DNA of 64,000 nucleotides from Marinobacterium sediminicola (GCF_022343685.1 NZ_CP092123.1:682001-746000); one strand, 5' to 3'. Positions 1 through 13,600 are shown, counted from the first letter of the stretch. Made by a program: numbers and translations. Notes: generated from the sequence alone by a model not told the origin.

Positions 1-250
1 GTACCTGATCGATCACCTCGCGAGCAAAGCGCTGGTCCTCAGCCTGGCGCGGGGTGACCTTTTCTTGCATGCCATGGGTGCCAGAGCCTGCATTGGCCTG
101 AGCGCCAGGTGCATCGCTCGTCAGTGACGACCCCGGCGCACGTGCGGCAGGGTGGACCAGGGTATGGATCTCTTCAGCCGTGTCCCTGGGGCTTTTCTGT
201 TGGAAGATGCGTGCCTTGGCGGCGTCGGCAACAACGTACCAGGTAGCCAT
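1..250 (-). CDS. Host attachment family protein (partial, 3' end outside window)
   Basis: The minus-strand frame opens with ATG at 248-250 and runs off the left edge, giving 83 codons without a stop. The N-terminus MATWYVVADAAKARIFQ followed by a short segment with LVHPAAR and, later, a Glu/Arg-rich stretch ending FAREVIDQV is typical of the small cytoplasmic 'protein required for attachment to host cells' family (Host_attach). Members are usually about 140-150 residues, so roughly the first half is present. The molecular function of the family is poorly understood. The gene is divergent from the LuxR-type regulator at 746. The assignment rests on the N-terminal pattern only. Confidence 0.7.
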   Translation of the reverse strand, partial: MATWYVVADAAKARIFQQKSPRDTAEEIHTLVHPAARAPGSSLTSDAPGAQANAGSGTHGMQEKVTPRQAEDQRFAREVIDQV

Positions 251-664
251 GTAAGTTCTCCCGCTGTTTGATCAATGTGTGGGTGCAGGTTCTGACCTGC
301 CATGACTCAAGTATTGTTCAAAACCGGGAATTGGAAAGGGCAGGATTGTTTCTGCATCATCTGACTGTCAGGAGATGCAAGACTATTCTGTTGAGCCTGG
401 TGCAAGGACTTTAACCAGACAAAATGGGCCTGACCACTTTATCCCGTTTTATTCCGTTAATACGTTTTGTCCGCAAGATAGCGGCTGATTTCTGAGCAAT
501 TCGATTCGCTTTATTCCCCTTCGAAACCATTCTTTCGGCTGATGATAACTCAGCTGCCGCTGATAAAATTTGATCAAACAGATCAGGTTAACAAACTGCC
601 GTCCAGTGATATGTCCATTTTATGGATGTGTAAATGTGATGAGCTACCAACTTGAGATACCGGG
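251..664. other. Intergenic region between host-attachment gene and LuxR-type regulator
   Basis: About 400 bases with no convincing gene. The region is AT-richer than its surroundings towards the right side and must hold the divergent promoters of both flanking genes. The only structured element I see is the inverted repeat TGATC-aaaca-GATCA at 571-585. A 20-codon open frame starts with ATG at 639 (MSYQLEIPGWQEML...) and stops at 701, in a different frame from the regulator. It has no good ribosome binding site and could be a leader or chance. Confidence 0.4.
571..585. promoter_or_regulatory. Inverted repeat, possible operator upstream of LuxR-type gene
   Basis: TGATC and GATCA form a perfect 5-bp inverted repeat with a 5-base spacer, about 160 bases before the preferred start of the LuxR-type regulator. 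The size is compatible with a dimeric HTH protein site. No second copy was found before the exoprotein gene, so an autoregulatory operator is only a guess. Confidence 0.25.
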
Positions 665-745
665 TTGGCAAGAAATGCTTCTTTCCGGGAAATTCGCTTA
701 GTTAAAACGCCTCAAGCTGAACAGGCAGTTTATGGAGCATGGAGC

Positions 746-1546
746 ATGAAAGGCATTGATGCCGAAGAAACTCAACAGATTCACACCCTGTGGGATGAGT
801 TGGCGGCTTTTGGGGCTTCAGAGACTGACCAGGCGCTTATCCATGTCCTTAAAGGGCTGTGCAGTCTGATTTGCGCTCAGGACGCCTATTGGATGGGAAC
901 TCTGAGAGTGCAAGACAAGGCCTTCAGTGATTCGGCCATGTGCTGGAAACCGAGGCACGTAGTGCGTCTGTCTGACGGTTTCGAGCAGGATATGGCAAGA
1001 ACGGAGTCTCCCAAAAGAATCGATTCAAAAGATGCTGATGCTTGCCTGTTGAGTCATCCCGGGGAAGCTGGGCGATTCGGCATTTCGGTTCAAGACGAGA
1101 GGCTTGATTCGGCATGTTCTGAGTCTGAACTCTGCGAAAGCTCTGACCCGTTAACGGACACTGGTGAAGTCATCTTTGTTTGTACTCCAGTCACTCAGGA
1201 TGCGGAGTCATGGTTTGCCTTTGAGCGCTTAGATGCGAAGAAGCCGAGGTTTAGTCAGCGTGAGAAGCTGTTGCTGGAGCATGCTGTCAGACCAATGAAA
1301 TGGTTCCATCGGCAGTTGGCTCTGCATCACGGATCCATAGTGGCGAGTGAGCCACTTACCTCTTCAGAGCGAAAGGTTTTGAGTGGACTGTTGACGGCTA
1401 AGACTGAGTCACAGATAGCAGATCATCTCAATTTGAGCAAAAGCACCGTGCATACCTATTGCGTCAGAATCTGTCGCAAGTTCGGAGTCAGGGGGCGCAC
1501 AGGATTAACGGCGCTTTGGTTGGAGGGCACTGGAGTCACTGAATAG
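746..1546 (+). CDS. LuxR-type HTH transcriptional regulator
   Basis: The C-terminal 60 residues (from LTSSERKVLSGLL through SQIADHLNLSKSTVHTYC to GRTGLTALWL) form a GerE/LuxR DNA-binding domain: TVHTY occupies the recognition-helix position. The N-terminal about 190 residues match no domain I recognise. There is no REC or autoinducer signature; a GAF-like fold is possible. I prefer ATG at 746 because GGAG at 734-737 lies 8 bases upstream, giving 266 residues. A TTG at 665 would add 27 residues but has only a weak GAG site. The gene sits 117 bases before the giant exoprotein gene in the same direction, so a role as its local regulator is likely by context. A perfect hairpin spans its stop codon. 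Confidence 0.8.
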   Translation: MKGIDAEETQQIHTLWDELAAFGASETDQALIHVLKGLCSLICAQDAYWMGTLRVQDKAFSDSAMCWKPRHVVRLSDGFEQDMARTESPKRIDSKDADACLLSHPGEAGRFGISVQDERLDSACSESELCESSDPLTDTGEVIFVCTPVTQDAESWFAFERLDAKKPRFSQREKLLLEHAVRPMKWFHRQLALHHGSIVASEPLTSSERKVLSGLLTAKTESQIADHLNLSKSTVHTYCVRICRKFGVRGRTGLTALWLEGTGVTE

Positions 1547-1553
1547 TGACTCC
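1532..1553 (+). promoter_or_regulatory. Perfect hairpin spanning the regulator stop codon
   Basis: GGAGTCACT-gaat-AGTGACTCC is a perfect 9-bp stem with a 4-base loop that includes the TAG stop of the LuxR-type gene. No T-tract follows, so it is not a standard intrinsic terminator. It could attenuate or stabilise a transcript running from the regulator into the exoprotein gene. Confidence 0.45.
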
Positions 1554-1663
1554 ATGACGGATTCAAACATCTGTATGTTGCTTGTCATCATATTAATCAT
1601 GGGTCTGCGTGTCGGAAGCGGGCATGGGAGTCTGCAAGGGATTCCAAACAGGGAGTAAAGGAT

Positions 1664-4600
1664 ATGGCTAGAGCGGCTAAGCGACGCAGAGGCGGGTTGC
1701 GTCAAATCGCAGGACAGAAATTCACGGCGGCCCGTTCGACATTGGCTGCTGCTGTGGCAGCTGCACTGGGAGCGGGAATCAGCCCTCTGTGGGCCAATAC
1801 CATCGTAGTGGATGGACGCACCGATACACGCCTGAATGTGAATGGCAATGTCACGGACGTTGTAACTGGAACGGTGCGTGGAGCAAACGGCTTCAACTCC
1901 TTCCATCACTTCAATGTAGCCGCAGGCAATACCGTTAATCTGCATGTCCCATCCAACGCACAGAACCTGATTAACCTGGTCCATGACAGTCGAGCTGTCA
2001 TCGACGGGACACTCAACGGCGTCAAGAACGGCAATATCGATGGCCATATCGTGTTTGCAGACCCTCATGGTGTCGTCGTTGGGGCAAATGGTGTCATAAA
2101 TGTCGGCAGCTTGATGCTGGCTGCGCCGACGTCGGAATTCATGGATCGCATGATTTCAGCGGAGGGCGCGATTGATGAAGCCGCGGTAAGTGATTTGCTC
2201 GCTGGAACAGCCCCAGTGGGTGACGGCCAGATCAGGATTGATGGCAAAGTGAATGCACTCGACGCGGTTCATCTTGGAGGTCGAGTCGTAGTGCTCGACG
2301 GAACGGTCGAAGTTGCAACGGATGAAGCACATCAGGCGCTGTTTGAGGCCGCGGTGAATACCGAAGGTCTGGCCGTGGCTTCCGGAGCCAGCCTTGAGGC
2401 GGGCAATATCGTTATTCATGCCGCTGATGATGTTGTCATCAGCGGTGTTGCCAATGTTTCGGCTCCGGCCTCAGGCGAACAAGGTGGTCATATACGGGTT
2501 CGTGCCGGTCGTGACGTCAGTTTGAATGATGGTGCTGTGATGTCCGTGGCCGGTGCTGATTCAGGAGGCTCGGCCGGTGTTATCGACATTTGGGCTGATC
2601 GCGATGCCACAGTATCAACTGGGGTTCGGTTTGATGCCAGCGCAGGGGCGACCGGCGATGGTGGCTTTATTGAAGTCAGTGCCGCACGCACGGTGACGCT
2701 GGATGGCCTCAATGCAGACCTTGGCGCCGGGGCCGGTGGTGAGGTGGGCGAGTTCCTGATTGATCCGGTGACCGTCAACGCGGGTTCAACGGCTTATTAC
2801 ACCAATGGCGGCAACGTTACCATCGTTGCATCCGATACGATTACCCTGGCTGAAAATGCCGTCATCAACACCCGACAGATTCTTGATCCTGCTGGCGATG
2901 ACAAGCTGTACGGGGACTGGGCAGCCCCCGGAGATAATCCCTTCCTGCTACCTGCAGACAGTGAAACAGTGGCGTCGATTGGTCGTTCCGGCAACGTGAC
3001 ATTGCAGGCTCCGAATATCACGATTGAAGCAGGCGCGCGGATCAATACCTTCGCCACCGATGGGTACGATGCGGGCGATATTAGCCTGTTATCCGGCGAT
3101 AACTTCACCTGTAATATCTGTGAAGCTCCGTCCGTGGGGGATTACTTCACCGACATCGACAGCATCGGTTCCCCTATCGCGGTGGCCTCAACCGATGACG
3201 TGTCCATCTCTATTGCAGAGGGCGCCGTGCTGGATGCCCGATACCTGGAGCGCTCCGGATACATGGGCGCTGCCGGTGCTGACGGCAATATCGAAATCAG
3301 TGCCGAAGCATCGGATCTGCAAGTGGCCGGCTGGTCGCAGGCCAGTGCATCTGTCGTCGTGAACGGTATGCTGCGTGGCGGCGATATCAATGTGACCGCC
3401 AGTGCCAATGCGGGCGTCGATTTCAGTTTCCTGGCGGCTCTGGATCCGGCCAACCCGACAGGTACGCTCACGCTGATGGAGGAAATATCCGATGTTGAGT
3501 TCGATCAGATACATGCAGACCTGATCGAGAACGCGGATGACCCCACTGATCTGACCAACCTGCTGGGGGTTGGACTGCCCATCACGGCGGGTATAGCCCA
3601 TGCCGATGCCAAAGTGGAAATTGGCAATGGTGCAGTGCTGGAAGCCAGTGGCGAAATCAATGTGTCAGCGAATGCCGAACGCAGTGTCAATGGTGCCAGT
3701 GGCGGCCTGTTGGCAGGCTCCATTCCGAATATCGGCATAGGCGCGATCTATGGGCAGGTGTCCGGGGAAACCACGGCGATTGTTTCCGGGAATGCCCGTC
3801 TGACAACGACCGAGGCGGTCAATGTCACGGCGTTCAGTAAAAACGAGCTGGAAGTGGGGGCGGAAGCTCAGGTCGAGGCTGCTAAAACAACCTCCAATAC
3901 CACCCAGGGCAACTCCTCGGCGGCATTCGCCTTGGCGATTGGCAGGGCGCGTGTGAATACCACCGCTGGAATCGGTGAAAGCGTGGTGCTTGACGCCGGC
4001 GACGTGGATGTGCACGCGGCGGGTATGGATGATTTCAGCACCGAAGCCCAGAGCATTGCCATCAAAAGTACCAAAGCCGGGGCACCGACCCAGTCACAGG
4101 GCGCGCTGACTGTCGCCATCTCGGACTGGAAAACCGGCGTTGATGCCTACTTTGATGCGCGATTGGCTGCCGGCGAAGAGCTGGAATCGCTGGATGTGAT
4201 TGCCCAGAACCTCAGCGTGTCACGCTCGACCCGTGCCAGCGTGCAGACCGGTAATAACTTTTTCGATTATCTGCTGGGAAGCCGAAGCAATCGCCAGAGT
4301 GCGCTGGATGGACTCTTGTCCGGAGCCATTTCCCGTTCGGGATCACCTTCCAGTCTGCGTATCGCGGGTGCCGCTGCCGTGACCATCAGTGAGCAGACCG
4401 CTTCTGCTCGGATTGGCTCCGGTGCTGTTGTGAATGCTGCCGGTGATGTTGCGGTGCGTTCACGCGTGATTGACCAGGGCATTCGCAACATCGCTGATAG
4501 CCGAGTCAACTCCACATCGGGATCCGATGCCAGCCAGATTTCGGGCAGCGTGGCCTTTGCCTTTGGCGAGTACAACCATGCCAGTCATGCGTTGATCGGA

Positions 4601-7600
4601 GACGGCGCCAGCGTTAATGCCGCCAATATCGGTGTGGGGGCGCGCAGCCTGCTGCCTATCGATAACGACTACGACGAGGCGCTCAGTGATTTTGACGTGA
4701 CCCAATGGGATGGGCCGGATGACTTCTTCGGCGCGCTGACCTCTCTCTATGAAGCGGTCATGATGCCGGATGCCACCGCTGTGGAAAGTGCAGGGTTGGC
4801 GGATTATCTCCTGACGGGATACTCGAACGCCTACGGCACAGCCGAGGAAAACGCGGTTTTTGGCTCAGCCAATATTCTGCTGACCGGACATGACACTCGG
4901 GCCTGGGTAGGTGAAGGTGCAACCCTGAACGCTACCGGGGCAGATGCCGAGTGGAGTTCTGACTTCGGTATTCCCATTGAAGTGGATGATGGTGAAGATC
5001 CCTGGGATATCGACGCTGCAGAATCATGGACCTGGTCGGCCCCGGTCGATGTAGACGCGCAAAGTACGACGGAAACCATTGGTTTTACAGGCAACCTGTC
5101 AATTCTCAGCCTGCTGCTGAACCGTAATGACCCTTCGGGCAACTCTGTCGGAGGCAGTTTTGGCTGGACCCAATTTGACACGCGGACCATTGCCGGGATC
5201 GGCGATGGTGCCGTGGTGCGTGCCAGTGCACTGGATGTGAATGCAGTAACGACCGACTTGATGGTCGTGATTGCGCCCAGTGCGGGACAGGGGGACAGCG
5301 TGGCAGGAAACGGTATCTTCAGTTATGCCCAGCTCGACGGTGTAACTCATGCCAGCGTACACAACGGTGCCCATCTGGATGTGGGAGTGCTGGATATACT
5401 GGCGGATCAGAATACCTGGCTGTGGGCGATCGGTGGCGCGATGGCTTCGTCGTCCGAAACCAGCATCGGTGTTGCGGTGGCAGTAGACAGTATCAGCAGC
5501 GATACCCGCGCCTGGGTTGGCGACAACAGCGCTGATCGGGTCCCTGAAGAGGGTGAGGATACCGATGGGGATGGCATGGCCGATACCGAAAGGGCCGATG
5601 TGCTGGTGGCCGACGGTTCGGCTGCCGGAATTCTTGCTGATGAGGTCAATCTCAATGCCCGCACCGAAGGTGAGGTAGGAGCGATCTCCGTAGCTGGCGC
5701 CGTGGCGCGTAGCGGGGCATCGTCAAGCTCAAGTGTTGGCAGTCAGCAGCAGAATACGGCCGGTGGCCTGAGCAGCAATACCAGCAGCAACACACAGAAT
5801 TCAGGTTTTCTGGGTTCATTGCAGAATATGAGCCAGTCGTTTGGCTCTTCCTCTTCAGCCCCCACGGCTGCACCGTCACTGACCGGAGCCGGCTCAGGTA
5901 CGCTTAACTTCTCGCGTATCAATACCGTTGCCGAAATGAACGATGTGGCTTTGCTGAACACACCTGCGGATGGGGCGGTTCAGATCAGTGTCAATGCGAT
6001 CAGCGATATTGATCAGATCAGTGGCAGTGGTGCTGCCGCGTTGTCCCTGTCCGGCAGTGGTTCGGCCTCGCGGTCTACCGCCGTGGCAGGGGCGGTTGCC
6101 TTCAACGATATCCAGAACGAAACCCGTGCGGGTTTGTATGGTGTCACCCTCGCGGCCGGTGGAGAAACATCAACTGTCGATGTGCTGGCGGCAAGCTCGG
6201 GTGACATCCTGTCGGCCGGTCTGGCCTTGGCGTCGTCTGATGGCAATGCCAGTTACGGTGGGGCCGTTTCGGCATCGCTGGGCATGATTGATTCGGATAC
6301 GCGCGCGGAAATCGAGAATTCGATGCTGTTGGGCAATGATTCGGATCTGAATCTGACCGGTTATGACCGCTCACGCATTCTGGTGGGTGGTGGCGCGCTC
6401 TACCATGGTTCGGGCGACGGCGGTGGCGGTGTGGGCCTGGCGCTGACCTATGGCCGCATCGATAACGATGTTTCGGCCTACATTCGAGGCAGTGAACTGT
6501 ACAACTACGGCAATGTGGGTGTGAGTGCTCTCAGCGCTTCACGGGTTCTCGCTGCTGCTTTCGGCGGGGCGGTGGATACCGGTTCCAGTACCCTGAGTGG
6601 TGCCGGTTCCGTCTATGTGCTCAGTGTCGACAGTGATCTGGGGGCCGGTGTCACCGGCACCTACCATGAAGTCGATGACGATTCGAACCCTGAAACCCCG
6701 GCCGTACCGGAGCTGGTCTCCGAATCGGTACTGACGTTGTCAGGTGATCTGCAGGTGCTGGCCGCCAGTACCTCGGGGACCGCGGAGCTGGATAGCCATT
6801 TTGTCGAGGGGGGGCTGAATACCGGCGCTGACTTTGACGGTAACGTGCTGGCCGGTATCGATACGGACCAGACTGGACTGGCTATGCCGGATCTGGCTTT
6901 GCCCGGTGAGGCGGTACTCGGGTTTGCCGGTTCTCTGGCTATTGGGGGCGATGCGGCTGCAGCGGGTGTGGCCGTTGGCTATACGGAGTTGGGCGGCAGC
7001 TACCGTGCCGAGATTCTGGATGCCGATGTTACTGCAGCGGGTGCCATCGATGTGGCTGCCATCAACAGCCGCACGGCAATCGGAATCGCCGCCGGTGCCA
7101 GCTACTCGGATGCGGCAGCCATCACAGCCCTGGGGTCAGGTGCTATTACTGTCAGTAAAACCGATGTGGTGGCTCAGGTGGGCGGAAGCTCCGTGCTGGA
7201 AGCCGACAATATCGGTGTCAAGGCAGAAGCACAGGGTGAAATCTTTTCTCTGGCCGGGGCCTTGAGTGCGACCTCATCAGGCACTGCCGCGATTGGTGCG
7301 GCGGCAAGTTATAACGAAATTGGTGGCACTGTTGCGGCCACGCTGGGTGGCGATCGGGTACATGTAACCGGCAGTAACCCGGCTGGTGAGGGTGCCAGTG
7401 TTGATGTGCTGGCGCAGCAGGATGCCGATATCCGCGCGTTGGCCATTGCGGGTGGTGTGAATGCAGGCGGCACGGTGGCGGCTGCGGGCTCGGTTACGAT
7501 CAACAGCCTGACCGCCTCGACCAGTGCGCAGGTAGACGCTTCAAGTGTGGAGGCTGACAGTCTCCGTGTGCGTGCTGCCAATGGCAGTGAAGACAATTCC

Positions 7601-10600
7601 AATGATATCTGGTCGCTGGCCGGCAGCATCACTGTCAGCAACACGGCCGGTTTTGGTTTGGCGTTCTCGTTCAATACGCTGGCGAATGCCATCAGCTCCG
7701 GAATCAGCGGCACAACGCTGCTGGGTACCGACCAGGTGGATGTCAGCAGCGATAACCATTCGTCGATCAAAACATTGGCTGTCTCCGGCGGCGGCTCCGG
7801 CAACATCTCTGCGGGGGTGTCGGACGCATCCAGTTCCAACCGCGCCATGATATCGGCGGGACTCAATAATACCTACCTTGAGCGTGATACGGCACGTGTG
7901 AACGTACAGGCGGCCGACCATGCGGCCATCGACAGTCTTGCCGGTGCCGTGCAGGGTGGCGGCACCGGTGCCGTCGGAGCCGCAGCGGTTGTAAATGACA
8001 TCGCTAATCAAATCAGTGCTCAGGTCAGCGGCGGACGATTGCGAGTTGAGAACCTGTCCATTGATGCATCCAGTCTTGCCGCAATCAACACCATAGCGGC
8101 GGGCGTTGCCGTGGGCGGGCAGGCCGGGCTGGCCGGTTCCATTGCGGTTAATCTGATGGATACGGTCACATCGGCTTATATCGATTCAGGCGCTGATATC
8201 GAGGCGCAACACAACGTAGGAGTGGTCGCGACCAATAATGACGCTGTCAACGTGATTGCCGGCAGTGCCGGTATCGGCATTGGCGCCGTAGGTGGCGGGC
8301 TGTCCTTTGTGATCAATCACATGATGGGGGTGACCCAGGCCTATATTGATGGTGCTACAACTCGGGTCAGCGCACTGGCTCTTGATGCTGCCGATGTGAT
8401 CTCTGTGGCAACCGGCGATCTCACCAGCGAAATCTCGGCGACCAAACTGGAAGAAGTCGTCGATTTCAGTCCGGTGAACGTGGAGCGGGCTTCTCATGAC
8501 GTCACCGGTGTGGCCGTGAACGCAAGTTCGATTCAGAGTGTGGGTGCACTGGCCGTGACAATCGGGGTCAGTGGTGGTGCTTCTGGCGCCGTGACGTCCA
8601 GCAATAACGTCATTGCGGGTGAGACCAGTGCCTGGATTCGGGGGGGCGACATCAATCGTGCTGTGGGCGCGAGCGAATATCAGCAACTCGACTTGAGGGC
8701 ATCGAGTCATGCCTACAGCGCCAATCTGGCGACAGGGGTTGCAGCCAGTGCTACCGGCAGTGGTTCGGGTACTCTCGCTATCGATACACTTTCCCGCAGG
8801 ACCTCGGCCTGGGCCAGTGAGGCGGACCTGCATGCGACAGATCGCATCGATGTCGTAGCACGAACCACGCTGGGAACCAGCATGCTGTCCATTGGTGGCG
8901 CCGGAGGTGTTGCCGGTATAGCCGGCAGCGGCAACATTGCCGTTCATGACGCGACCACGCTGGCTTACTTCGAAGGCGAAACGGATGCCGATACGGCGCA
9001 ACTGGTACTCGATGCCGATGCCCGTAACCGCATGACGCTGGTGTCCGGTGCCGTGGGTATCGGAGTGACCGGCGGCGGTGCAGGCGCGACCAATCTTGCG
9101 GTCTCCAGTCTCACCACCGAAGCGGAGATCGATTCTGAGTGGCGTGATGAAACCAATGAAACACCGACCGGCTCTGGACAACTGATTGTATCAGGCGATA
9201 CCCGAATCAAGGCCAACAGCGACAGCGGTATCGAAAACTACGCAATAGGCGCGGCGGGCGGCGGTACCCTGGGGGTTGCCGGCTCCATTGGCGTCAATGT
9301 GGTCGACAACACCACAATGGCGGGCATGCGCAATGCTCGTCTGCAGGGCACCTGGGATAGCAGTCTCGGCATAGAAGCAACCGAGGCGGTAACGCTCTCG
9401 ACCTTTGCTGGGGCCTTGGGCGTCGGCGTATCCGGATCAGGCGTCGGGGCTGGGGCACAGGTTTCGGTAGTCCATTCGGTAACCGATGCTGCTCTGGAAC
9501 ACTCAAGCGTTCAGATGGGTGGGGATCTGGATGTGCTTGCCCGCAGTGATCTCACCAGCAATGCCGTCAGCATCGCTGCCTCAGGCGGTGCAAGCGCGGG
9601 CATTTCCGGCTCCGTATCCGTGACGCTTATCGGCAGTGGGGAGCGTGGTGATGCGGATGAGGAAATTGACAAGGACGGCCAGGGAACGCTCAGTCATGTT
9701 TCCGACCTGAATCAGGCGGAGCGCAACGGCGATACCGCCGAGCTGCTGTCTCAGGACCAACAGGAGCAGATCGCTACAAGCTCGGCTTATGACTTTGATA
9801 CAGCAGTATCCGGGACTGTGGCCGATCGAACCCGTGCACGCATTTCAGGTGGCAGCATCGTGGCCGCCAACCTGAATGTTAATGCCGAGGATGTCTCGCG
9901 CATTACCAATACGGTTGGTGCAATCGCCGGTGGTTCATTGGGCTTTGGTGGCGCGGTATCCATCAGCCGTTCCTACAGTCAGGTCAGTGCTCTAATCAGT
10001 GATAATGCCAGCATCTACTCTCATGGCGACGTGAGTGTAAAAGCGGTTGCCGGTGAGGCCGGGGATACTGATGAACTGACCGATACTGCTGTTGCTGGCA
10101 GTGCCGGTATGGTCGCGCTGGGTGCGGCCGTGGTCGACGCACGTATCGATAATCAGGTCGAAGCGGGCTTTTCGGCTCGACTGCAAGGGCCTGGCAGTGT
10201 GCTGAGTGTAAAGGCAGAAGATCTGAGCAGCGTTAATGCAGAGGCCATAGGCGCACAGGCCGGAGCCTCCGCAGCCGGGATTGTGCTGGCGAACGCCGGA
10301 AAAACCAGCCGAGTCGACGCACGCATTGCTGACGCCACTCTGTACGCCAGTAGTGCGCGTGAGATTGAGTTGGCAGCGGCCAGTTCCGGTCGTGTGAATG
10401 CGCATTCGGTCGCCGCCGCAGGGGGCATTCTGGCTGCGGGCAGTGGCTCGGTTGCCACGGCGATTGATGGCAGCGATGTGGATGCCGGTCTCTATGGCGC
10501 TAACGTCTTGTACGTCAAGGGCGATGGCTTGAATATCGATGCCAAGAGCCGGCCCGAGGTACGCGCGCTGGCCGAGGGGTACAACGTGGCCGGCTCCTAC

Positions 10601-13600
10601 AGTGTGGGAGCCTCGGTTGCGACGGCGAAGGTGGAAGCCGATGTTGATGCGGTCATTTTCGGCACCACGACGGTGAACGGGATTGGTGACGTGGAGCTCA
10701 AGGCACGCCTTGAACAGGTTTCCGGTAGCGGCGGCCTGGCCTGGGCACGCGCAACCGGCGCCTCCGGAGGCGCGGCGCTGGGTGCCAATGCCACGGTAGC
10801 CGACGCGCGTACGACCAGTCATATCAACACCGAAATCGAGAGTGGCAGCACATTCAACCAGCAAGGAGATATCCAGTTGCTGGCCTGGACCGATGCCCGT
10901 CAGTCGGCGAATGCCGATGGTTATTCGATCGGGCTGGTTGCCGCCGGGGCCAACGATGCACATGCGGAATCTTCGGGAACGACCAAGGCCCACTTTGCCG
11001 GGGCCATCGGAGGTTCCGGTCACGGTGATCTGAGTGTGCGCGCCATAAGCGAGAACGTTAACGAAGCTCAGGCAGAGGCCGGTAGTGGTGGCCTTGTGGC
11101 CGGTGCTGCGGCCAGTGCAAGCACACTGGATGCCAGCAGTGTCAGTGCAACGCTGGCCAACAGCAGTGCAATTTCAGTTGGCGACCTGACGCTTGCGGCC
11201 AGTCACACCACCGAATATCTGACGACCGTAGATTCGACGCGTGCTTCCCTGCTCGGCATGAGTGGTGGCTGGAGCGTGAATTCGGTGGATGCGGATGTCA
11301 CCGTAACAGTAGCCGAAGACAGCGTTGTTCAGGCGAATAACGTCAAGATCGATGCTCTGGGCAGTGTGTCCAGCAACAGTGGTGACGATTTCAACGTTCA
11401 GAGTGGGTCAGGCGGTATCTTTGATTTTGCCGGCGCGTCCAGCATGGCAGATATCGTACTGAATACTTTGGTCGACCTCGGTCGCAACGTTATGTTGGGT
11501 CTGAAGGGGGACTGGACCAGTCCGGGCACATTCACGGTGCAGGCTGCCAATACTCTGGATCTGAGTGACAGGGTCAAGCTGGATGCAGGCGGTCTCATTG
11601 CCACCGCTCACGCGGAGTCCAGGATTACCGCCAATGACGTCTCGGCAACCCTTAATATTGCCGAGGGTGCAAGGCTCGAGTCCACCGGCGATATGGTGTT
11701 GGCAAGCTATAACGATGCGGATATCGGTGCCAGTGCCAATGCCAAAACCTATGGCGTAAGCGGTGCCGCGGGCGGCACATCCCGCATTGAATTCAGCAGT
11801 GAGCAGAGCATAGATGTCGGTCAGGGAGCGGAGCTGCTGTCCTGGGGTGACATGCGCTTGATGACCGGTCGTGATACTTTCGGAAACGACAGCGAGATTG
11901 ATCTTCAGGCCTATACCGACCTCTGGAACTATACTGCGTTGCCGGTCGGCGGTCCGCCGGTAGCCGATGTCCTGCTGACCCGCACGGGTAATATCGCGAT
12001 CGATAGCGGTGCTCGTGTGGCCAGTGTGGGGGATGTGTACCTCATCGCCGATGGCGGAAAAAACGCGTTGACTGCTCAGGGGACTGGCAAGGATCTGTAT
12101 CGTGCCGCAGCTGAAGGGATCGTTAACGCCATAGGCTCTCTGGTGGGGGCGGAAGAGATTTCGCTGGAGTTGAAAGGGGGCAGTACCTCCATCGATAACC
12201 AGACCGCGGTCAGCATCGATGGGCGTGTTGAGGCGGGTATCTACCATGACCAGTTCCTGACACTGAATCACCGGGTTGTTTCTGACGGCAGTGGCGGTGA
12301 AACTTTCGAGGTTTATGCCAGCCGCAGCAGCGAGGGCGTCGGCTACACGTTGCTGTCCGAGGATTACACCCAGAACCTGTTTGAGCGACTGAACACGCTG
12401 TATGCCCAACAGGTCGATTACAACGCTTCGGCAGTCGAAAAAGCGGCTTTCCAGGCCGAAATCGATCTGATTCGCCGCCAGCTGGAGGCTCTGGGCACCC
12501 AGGCAGGGCTCACCGAAGCCGAAATGTACCCGGATGGCAGGGATGGCGCACTCGTCATACCGACCAGTTTCCCGATCTATACCGTGGAACTGGACGATAT
12601 CATCGCACGTCCAGGTAATATCGAAATCGGTGCACAGGTTCTCACCGGTACGGGTGTACTGGATGCGCCGGGTGATGCCAGTATCGAAATTATCAACAAC
12701 ACACCGGCTTTTCTCCGCACCAATGACCTGATTGTTCCAGACCGGATGGGTGGTGAAGTCCGCTTCAACCGTGCACTGGTCAAATCGACCGCCGAGATCA
12801 CGGCCCTGAACAAGGATGGAAGAGTAGCGAACTTCTCTGAAGTGAATACGGCCGCTAACTCGGATGTGCCGCAGATCAGCGTCATTAACAGTTTCAACCC
12901 CACGGATCTGCCGGGGACGTTGGCACCTGATGTGTTTGCTGTGGGTGATGTGGAAAATCGGCGTGGCAGTGTGCTGATCAAGAGCAACCATGGCAGCGTC
13001 ATTGTCGATGGCAGCATTCGCGCCAACAGTACGAGCATCGGTGCCGGTGAGAATGTGGTTCTGAGCTATATCGACGATTTCCGTCACCTGGATACAGACC
13101 CGGCGGGTCTGGCTGCACCTGATGCGAGCGGCGCTACGGTGGCCGGCAACTCGGTTATTATCAGTGCCCGCTACATCAACGTGAACGGTCTGGTTCAGAG
13201 TGGCATACCGAACTGGAACCTCACCATCAGTGCGGGCGATGCAACCGTGATGTCTCAGGCTCGCACCGACTTCAATAACGGAGCCGGTGAAGAACTGGTG
13301 CGGATTCGTGAATCCGATCCGTTGAGCGGTACCATCGGCTATCGCTACGATGCCCGCAATGACAGGATAGTGCTGGATTCTGTTGATGTTTCCGGTGGCT
13401 ATATGGAGCTGACCGGCAAGATTATCAGTACCGGTAATGGCGAGCTGCGCGTCCTTGATGGTTATGGTCGAGTGTCCGTCAATAATGAAACCGGTATTGA
13501 TCTGGAAATTGCCGGGATTGATATCGGCACTGAAATCGAGGGACGGCTCCGCATCAACGATGCCGGTCTGTTGGATGGTGATGACAATAACCTGACCTCA

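Noticed and set aside
639-701. Frameshifted N-terminus of the LuxR-type gene (MSYQLEIPGWQEML...)
   Set aside because: The frame looks protein-like but is only 20 codons, lacks a ribosome site, and the regulator has a good start at 746 without it.
11408-13087. Long antisense open frames inside the exoprotein gene (also 8186-9181 and 9992-11023)
   Set aside because: Low-complexity Gly/Ala/Asp-rich coding DNA keeps the opposite strand free of stops; the translations show no recognisable domain or ribosome site.
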